NCBI RefSeq assembly: GCF_003363265.1
Contig: NZ_QRBF01000001.1
Location: 434,001-498,000 of the forward strand
Direction: 5' to 3'
DNA from: Dyella psychrodurans
Lineage (GTDB): Bacteria > Pseudomonadota > Gammaproteobacteria > Xanthomonadales > Rhodanobacteraceae
Length of the DNA stretch: 64,000 nucleotides
Both the position numbers and the translations under genes were made by a program. The notes below the pieces were generated by a model that saw only the letters and a list, made by a program, of their open reading frames with translations, was not told the DNA's origin and did not search any database. Shown here piece after piece: positions 59,763 to 64,000 of the stretch (the stretch's first letter is position 1; every line of letters begins with the position of its first letter).

Positions 59763-60386
59763 TTAGTGGGCGCTTGCAAAGACGAGGCACGCATCGGGTT
59801 TGCCTGCGGCCTCCACCCATACGTGTGTGGTGCTGCGAACGAATTGTTTTGAGACGCCGATGTCTTCGTTTCGCAAGTACGGCGCATAGACCATGACGTG
59901 TGGCGGATATAAGGTCTTTGCCTCCCCCGTTTTTGGATCGAGTTGCACGAAGTCATGAGAGAGCATGTAGGCAATGCCGGGCTTTGCGGGCGGCCGCAAA
60001 CGCCCTGCGCTGTACTCCGCGTCGATCATGCGGTCAACGCTAGGGCCATCGACGCCACTCACCATGATCCGTGCTCGTTCGAGGCTCGCCTGGAGGGTGG
60101 TGCGTGAACCCTCGGCGTCGTAACAGACGGGAGCGGTCACGTGAATGTCGCGTTCGACGAGACAGTTGAAACCGTTGCGACTCGCTCGAACCAAAACGAA
60201 CCCGGAAGGCTCGAGTACGTAAACACCAGCGTCCACTCGCAGCTCCGGCGGTGCCGCGCTAAGTGCCATGGTGATTTCTCGATTTCGGTCAAGCTGAGGA
60301 ATGCCTTCCGGGAGTGTGCTCGCCATGGCGCTCGCCGCGGACAGCAACGTCAGGATCGCGGCGAGGCGAAGTGTGTGGTGAATCAT
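59763..60386 (-). CDS. Secreted hypothetical protein
   Basis: 207 residues from the ATG at 60386. Signal peptide (HTLRLAAILTLLSAASAMAS). The mature part (ALSAAPPELRVDAGVYVLEP, FVLVRASRNGFNCLVERDIH, MLSHDFVQLDPKTGEAKTLY) resembles secreted proteins of unknown role found in soil bacteria. Two cysteines. No function can be given. It is convergent with the short transcript. Confidence 0.7.
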   Translation of the reverse strand: MIHHTLRLAAILTLLSAASAMASTLPEGIPQLDRNREITMALSAAPPELRVDAGVYVLEPSGFVLVRASRNGFNCLVERDIHVTAPVCYDAEGSRTTLQASLERARIMVSGVDGPSVDRMIDAEYSAGRLRPPAKPGIAYMLSHDFVQLDPKTGEAKTLYPPHVMVYAPYLRNEDIGVSKQFVRSTTHVWVEAAGKPDACLVFASAH

Positions 60387-60445
60387 CCGGTCGTCCTTAT
60401 GTGGTGTTGATAAATAAGCGTGTAAACAGCCTGATTTCGGTTCGA

Positions 60446-61348
60446 TCACGTAGTTCGCCATGCGAAGCCAGGCCGCCACTTCAGATTCACGCCCAGCGTG
60501 CCGAGCACGATCAGCGCGACACCTGCCATCTGAACCAGGGCCAGGCGATGTCCGTACAGCAGGTAATCCAACAGCAGTGCCATCAGAGGATAGATAAACG
60601 ACACGACGGCAATGGTCACCACAGGCAGCCGCGGATAAGTGGAATAGAACAGCACATACACGATCCCGCTATGGATCACGCCAAGGCCCAGCAACCACGC
60701 CCAGTGAAGCCCCATGTGGAACACGCTACTGCTGCTGAAGCCCGCGAGCATGGCAACGCCGACCCAGCACTGGATCATGACCAGGGCGAACGGACGCCCC
60801 TTGCCGACCTGACGCGACATCAACAACGACACGCCGCAGAACAGCGCTGCGAGAAACGCCAATCCGACACCGATGAGATAGTTCTGTTCCGTGTGCCGAA
60901 GCAGGCGGACAGGATCGCTGGTGCAGATCACTCCCACGAAACCAAGTACCGTCCATGCCAGGTCGGCCGGCTGTGTGCGTTCACCTTGCACGAGCGTTGC
61001 CAGAATCAGCATCACGAACGGGAAGCATTGATAAACCAGCGTGGCAACCCCGATGGACGATCGCGCCATGCCTGCAAAGAGCGCCACCCAATTGAGCACC
61101 AGCAATACCCCGCTCAATACCGCCCCGCGGAGTAGCGCGCGCTCGTGCCACAGTCCTCGCAAATAGCCCTTGGCCAGCCCCCAGCCGAGCAGAAACAGAC
61201 CGCCGAACAGACAGCGATAGAACACTGCCGTAAACGCGTCTTGGTGGCTTTCATGCACGAATACGCCTACCGAGCTGATCAAACACTCGGCAAACACCAG
61301 TTGCAAGACGGCGCCGCGCGTGTCGTTGGGCCGGGATGAAGGGGGCAT
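60446..61348 (-). CDS. DMT-superfamily (EamA) transporter
   Basis: 300 residues from the ATG at 61348. Ten hydrophobic segments in two EamA halves (for example LLRGAVLSGVLLVLNWVALF, LILATLVQGERTQPADLAWT, FIYPLMALLLDYLLYGHRLA). EamA proteins export metabolites or amino acids. It is divergent from the MocR regulator 107 bp away, a common pair in which the PLP-dependent regulator controls the exporter. Confidence 0.9.
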   Translation of the reverse strand: MPPSSRPNDTRGAVLQLVFAECLISSVGVFVHESHQDAFTAVFYRCLFGGLFLLGWGLAKGYLRGLWHERALLRGAVLSGVLLVLNWVALFAGMARSSIGVATLVYQCFPFVMLILATLVQGERTQPADLAWTVLGFVGVICTSDPVRLLRHTEQNYLIGVGLAFLAALFCGVSLLMSRQVGKGRPFALVMIQCWVGVAMLAGFSSSSVFHMGLHWAWLLGLGVIHSGIVYVLFYSTYPRLPVVTIAVVSFIYPLMALLLDYLLYGHRLALVQMAGVALIVLGTLGVNLKWRPGFAWRTT

Positions 61349-61455
61349 GGTGGGCTGTGCTTTCCAGAACGATGGGAGGCAGCGTAAGACCCACGATGCG
61401 ACAGATACAGATTCAGATAGAATAAAAATAGACAAGTACAGATGGAGTACCCTCC

Positions 61456-62880
61456 ATGCTTCTCTATGAACGCGTTGCCGCGGCACTGCGCGCGCAAATC
61501 GCTCACGGCACGCTACGCGCCGGCGAGCGCCTCCCATCGATCCGGCGCTTGGCGGAGGGACACGGCGTCAGTGTGGCCACCGCGGTTCAGACATACCTGC
61601 AACTGGAGCGCGAAGGCTTGGTAGTAGCACGGCCGCGCTCGGGTTATTTCGTGCGCGCATCGACACCGCAGTTGCCGGCCTCCCCGCCTGCAAGACGCCG
61701 TGTACCGGGCGAAGTCAACAACCCCGCACTGCTCGATGCCACGGAAATACGTGCGCGCGGCGACTTGCTTCCGCTGCATAGCGCGACGCCTGCCCTCGAG
61801 TTGCTGCCGCAAGGAGCGTTAATGGCATCGGTGTCGCGTTGCCTTCGTCGCGCGCCAGCCGTGGTGCTCGAATACGCGCCGGCACAAGGCCACTTGGCAC
61901 TGCGACGCCTCATCGCCCAACGTTATGCCCAAGTAGGCGCGCCGGTATCACCGGAAGAAATCGTGATCACTGCCGGCGCGATGGAGGCGATCAACCTGGC
62001 CTTGCGTACCATCACCTCACCGGGCGACGTAGTGCTGGTGGAAACGCCGACCTACCACGGGATCCTTCAAGCAGTCGCCGCATTGCATCTGAAAGTGCTG
62101 GAAGTTCCGAATCTGCCGGGCCAAGGTATCGACGTGGCTCGCCTCGACCATCTGCTGCAGCAGAACTCCGTGCGCGCGGCAGTTTTGGTACCCAATTTCA
62201 ACAATCCACTGGGTAGCCTGACGAGCGACGCCGACAAGCGAGCCTTGGTAGACAGCTGTGCCCGGCACGGTGTCGTCATCATCGAGGATGACATCTATGG
62301 TGAGCTGGCTTGGTCCGGGCAGCGCCCATCTCTGCTTCGCCGGTGGGACACTCGCGGCATGGTGATCAGCTGTGGCTCGTTTTCCAAAATGCTGGCGCCC
62401 GGTATGCGCCTCGGTTGGCTGGCGTGCAACCAATGGACCGACGCCTTGGTGCGCGCCAAATTCTTCTCCACGGTGGGAGGTACCAGCCTTACCCAGCTGG
62501 CCATGTCGGACTATCTGCAACGCCACGATCTGGAGCGACATCTTCGCCGCCTTCGCCGAACATTGGCGGATAACGGGCAGCGCATGTTCGAAGCCATCGC
62601 GCGTTACTGGCCCTCCGATACGCGCGCAAGCGAGCCACAAGGGGGCTTGTCGCTGTGGGTGCAACTGCCCGCGCGCGGCGATAGCCGTGTGTTGTCCAAG
62701 GCGGCGCTGTCGAAGGGTATCCGCACGTCGCCTGGCGTGCTGTTTTCCAGCCGAGGCGAATATGCCGATTACGTGAGGCTAAGTTGTGGCCTGGTGTGGA
62801 ATGAGCGGCTGGACCGCGCCATGAAGGAACTGGGAAAATTGGCGGCCAAGCTCGACGGATCGAAGGTCATAACTCCGTAG
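61456..62880 (+). CDS. MocR-family (GntR/aminotransferase) regulator
   Basis: 474 residues. N-terminal GntR winged HTH (LYERVAAALRAQIAHGTLRA, LPSIRRLAEGHGVSVATAVQ) linked to a fold-type I aminotransferase domain with the PLP lysine in ISCGSFSKMLAPGMRLGWL, plus NFNNPLGSL and EDDIYGELAW. Such regulators sense amino acids or PLP. It faces the DMT transporter and probably regulates it. Confidence 0.93.
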   Translation: MLLYERVAAALRAQIAHGTLRAGERLPSIRRLAEGHGVSVATAVQTYLQLEREGLVVARPRSGYFVRASTPQLPASPPARRRVPGEVNNPALLDATEIRARGDLLPLHSATPALELLPQGALMASVSRCLRRAPAVVLEYAPAQGHLALRRLIAQRYAQVGAPVSPEEIVITAGAMEAINLALRTITSPGDVVLVETPTYHGILQAVAALHLKVLEVPNLPGQGIDVARLDHLLQQNSVRAAVLVPNFNNPLGSLTSDADKRALVDSCARHGVVIIEDDIYGELAWSGQRPSLLRRWDTRGMVISCGSFSKMLAPGMRLGWLACNQWTDALVRAKFFSTVGGTSLTQLAMSDYLQRHDLERHLRRLRRTLADNGQRMFEAIARYWPSDTRASEPQGGLSLWVQLPARGDSRVLSKAALSKGIRTSPGVLFSSRGEYADYVRLSCGLVWNERLDRAMKELGKLAAKLDGSKVITP

Positions 62881-63071
62881 AATATCGTCGGTCGCATGGC
62901 ATATCAGCGATGGCTTCCGTGGCCAGCGCAATAGTCGACAGGCGCATTGATTCCATTTTTCGTCTTGAGTGCGGATCTTGCGCGATCGCTGACGAGCGAA
63001 GCGTTCGAATGAGTGCTATCGCCAATGAGGTGCATTAATCTTCGGGCGTCTGATCTTCTGGGCAGTGTCAA

Positions 63072-64000
63072 CTACCGCAACAGCAACAAGTAACTCGCTG
63101 CAGCCCAGCTGAAGTTAGCCGACTGGTAACCTTGGCCAGTGAGTGGATCGTAATTTTCGTACATGGGAGCTTGCGCGGTTAACCCTATAGCGTTCAGCAC
63201 GAGTCGTCGCGCCATGTCATCCGCCTGCTTCGCATAGCCGTAACGGCGAAGTGCCTCCACTCCGAAATAAGCCTGATCCAGCCACACCGGTCCACGCCAG
63301 TATCCCGTGATGGGCGAGAAGTGCGGATCGTCCTGTGCCAAAGTAGGAAAAGGCATGTAGGTTGCAAACTTGTGCGGATCGAGCATCACACTGACGACGC
63401 GAGCGGCCTCTTCCGGACTGGCGATGCTTGCCCACAGCGGTGCCCAGCCCTCCGAACCGTAGACGCGCACACGATCGTCGCGACCCAGCCGGGCATCGAA
63501 AAAGTAACCGTACTGACGGTCATACATACGCGTCTGGATAGCTTCGCGCATGGCTGCCGCTTCTTTCAGCCACTGACGAGCGTCGGTGCTCTTGCCGATC
63601 GCCTTGGCGATCGTGGCGAGATCGATTTTCTCCTTGTAGAGATAGGCATTGAGATCGACCGATTCCTGATTCATCGACCACGCACCTTCGCCATTCTTCA
63701 GCATGATCACGGTGTCGAAGCGAACAGCATTGTCCATGCCGCTTTCCCACTTCGCCGCGATGGCGGTGCCGTCGGTGGAGCCATATTCGGCCAGACCGTT
63801 GTGGTCGTGGTCGCGCGCGCCGAACCACCAGCGGTGATAACGCACCAGCCTGTCGTACATCTCGGCAAGAAAGGCTTTGTCGCCAGTAGCCCGATAGATG
63901 GCCAATGTGGCCCAGGTCGCCAAAGGTGGCTTGGTATCGCGCCAGTTGTCGTTCGCCTTGTCCAGGTAGATGCAGTCAGGGACCATGCCATCCGCAGTCT
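63072..64000 (-). CDS. GH63-type glycoside hydrolase, 5' end outside the window
   Basis: At least 308 residues; the frame is open through the right edge, so the true start lies beyond 64000. It is the (alpha/alpha)6 barrel of GH63/mannosylglycerate-hydrolase-type enzymes: KWESGMDNAVRFD carries an acid residue, and ITGYWRGPVWLDQAYFGVEA and NFSWAAASYLLLL follow. Family members cleave alpha-glucosides or related sugars. The signal peptide region is not visible. Confidence 0.85.
   Translation of the reverse strand, partial: TADGMVPDCIYLDKANDNWRDTKPPLATWATLAIYRATGDKAFLAEMYDRLVRYHRWWFGARDHDHNGLAEYGSTDGTAIAAKWESGMDNAVRFDTVIMLKNGEGAWSMNQESVDLNAYLYKEKIDLATIAKAIGKSTDARQWLKEAAAMREAIQTRMYDRQYGYFFDARLGRDDRVRVYGSEGWAPLWASIASPEEAARVVSVMLDPHKFATYMPFPTLAQDDPHFSPITGYWRGPVWLDQAYFGVEALRRYGYAKQADDMARRLVLNAIGLTAQAPMYENYDPLTGQGYQSANFSWAAASYLLLLR

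Noticed and set aside
60314-61135. 273-codon plus-strand frame
   Set aside because: His/Gln/Arg-rich shadow of the DMT transporter gene.

Overview
The window looks like a chromosome segment of a GC-rich gammaproteobacterium of the Xanthomonadales, most likely Rhodanobacteraceae (Dyella, Luteibacter or Rhodanobacter-like). This is an inference from gene content and from a filamentous prophage sitting in a XerCD dif site. A full dif site (32931-32958) places the window at the replication terminus. No rRNA, tRNA, CRISPR array or complete insertion sequence was seen.

Layout. 1-5.2 kb: an aromatic-degradation-like set (zeta-class isomerase, LysR, dienelactone hydrolase, gentisate-dioxygenase-like cupin, glutathione transferase, second LysR). 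5.6-13 kb: a secreted lipocalin-like protein, a 918-residue DUF5107/TPR protein divergent from a large secreted glycoside-hydrolase-like protein, and a hypothetical. 13.2-17.9 kb: AraC regulator, ridA, amidase and DoxX, with three decayed relics between them (AraC, histidine kinase, and a second ridA start with its promoter). 18-21.1 kb: a SorAB-type sulfite dehydrogenase pair and a HiPIP. 21.8-29.5 kb: a foreign-looking island with an HTH regulator, a three-gene operon (collagen-like protein plus two proteins of unknown family), a divergent FabB-like ketosynthase with its own acyl carrier protein, and a lysine-rich unknown. 29.7-32.7 kb: AraC, secreted hydrolase, msrB.

32.9-40.9 kb: a complete filamentous (inovirus) prophage between 19-bp direct repeats derived from dif. 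It has no integrase and no secretin, so it should depend on host XerCD and a host secretin. Ten early genes run right to left in a chain in which each stop overlaps the next start. They include four hydrophobic microproteins of 34-47 residues and lead to Rep and a probable ssDNA-binding protein. Minor and major coat proteins, pIII, pVI and Zot follow. The divergent repressor gene spans the attachment site, so integration replaces its C-terminus with host sequence and separates it from its downstream partner gene.

40.9-60 kb: an ECF sigma factor/NrsF anti-sigma module and its apparent regulon. Nine copies of a promoter motif, GTAAC(C/T/G)-N15/16-CGAA, stand in front of two bufferin (BufA/BufB/BufC) loci, two further NrsF paralogues, a secreted beta-propeller, a YkgJ cluster protein, a zinc metallopeptidase, and a short transcript with a strong terminator that encodes either an sRNA or a 42-residue peptide. 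One NrsF paralogue has lost both conserved cysteines. This supports a SigF-NrsF-type metal (copper) stress regulon larger than the bufferin genes alone. 60-64 kb: DMT transporter, divergent MocR regulator, and the 3' part of a GH63-like glycosidase cut by the window edge.
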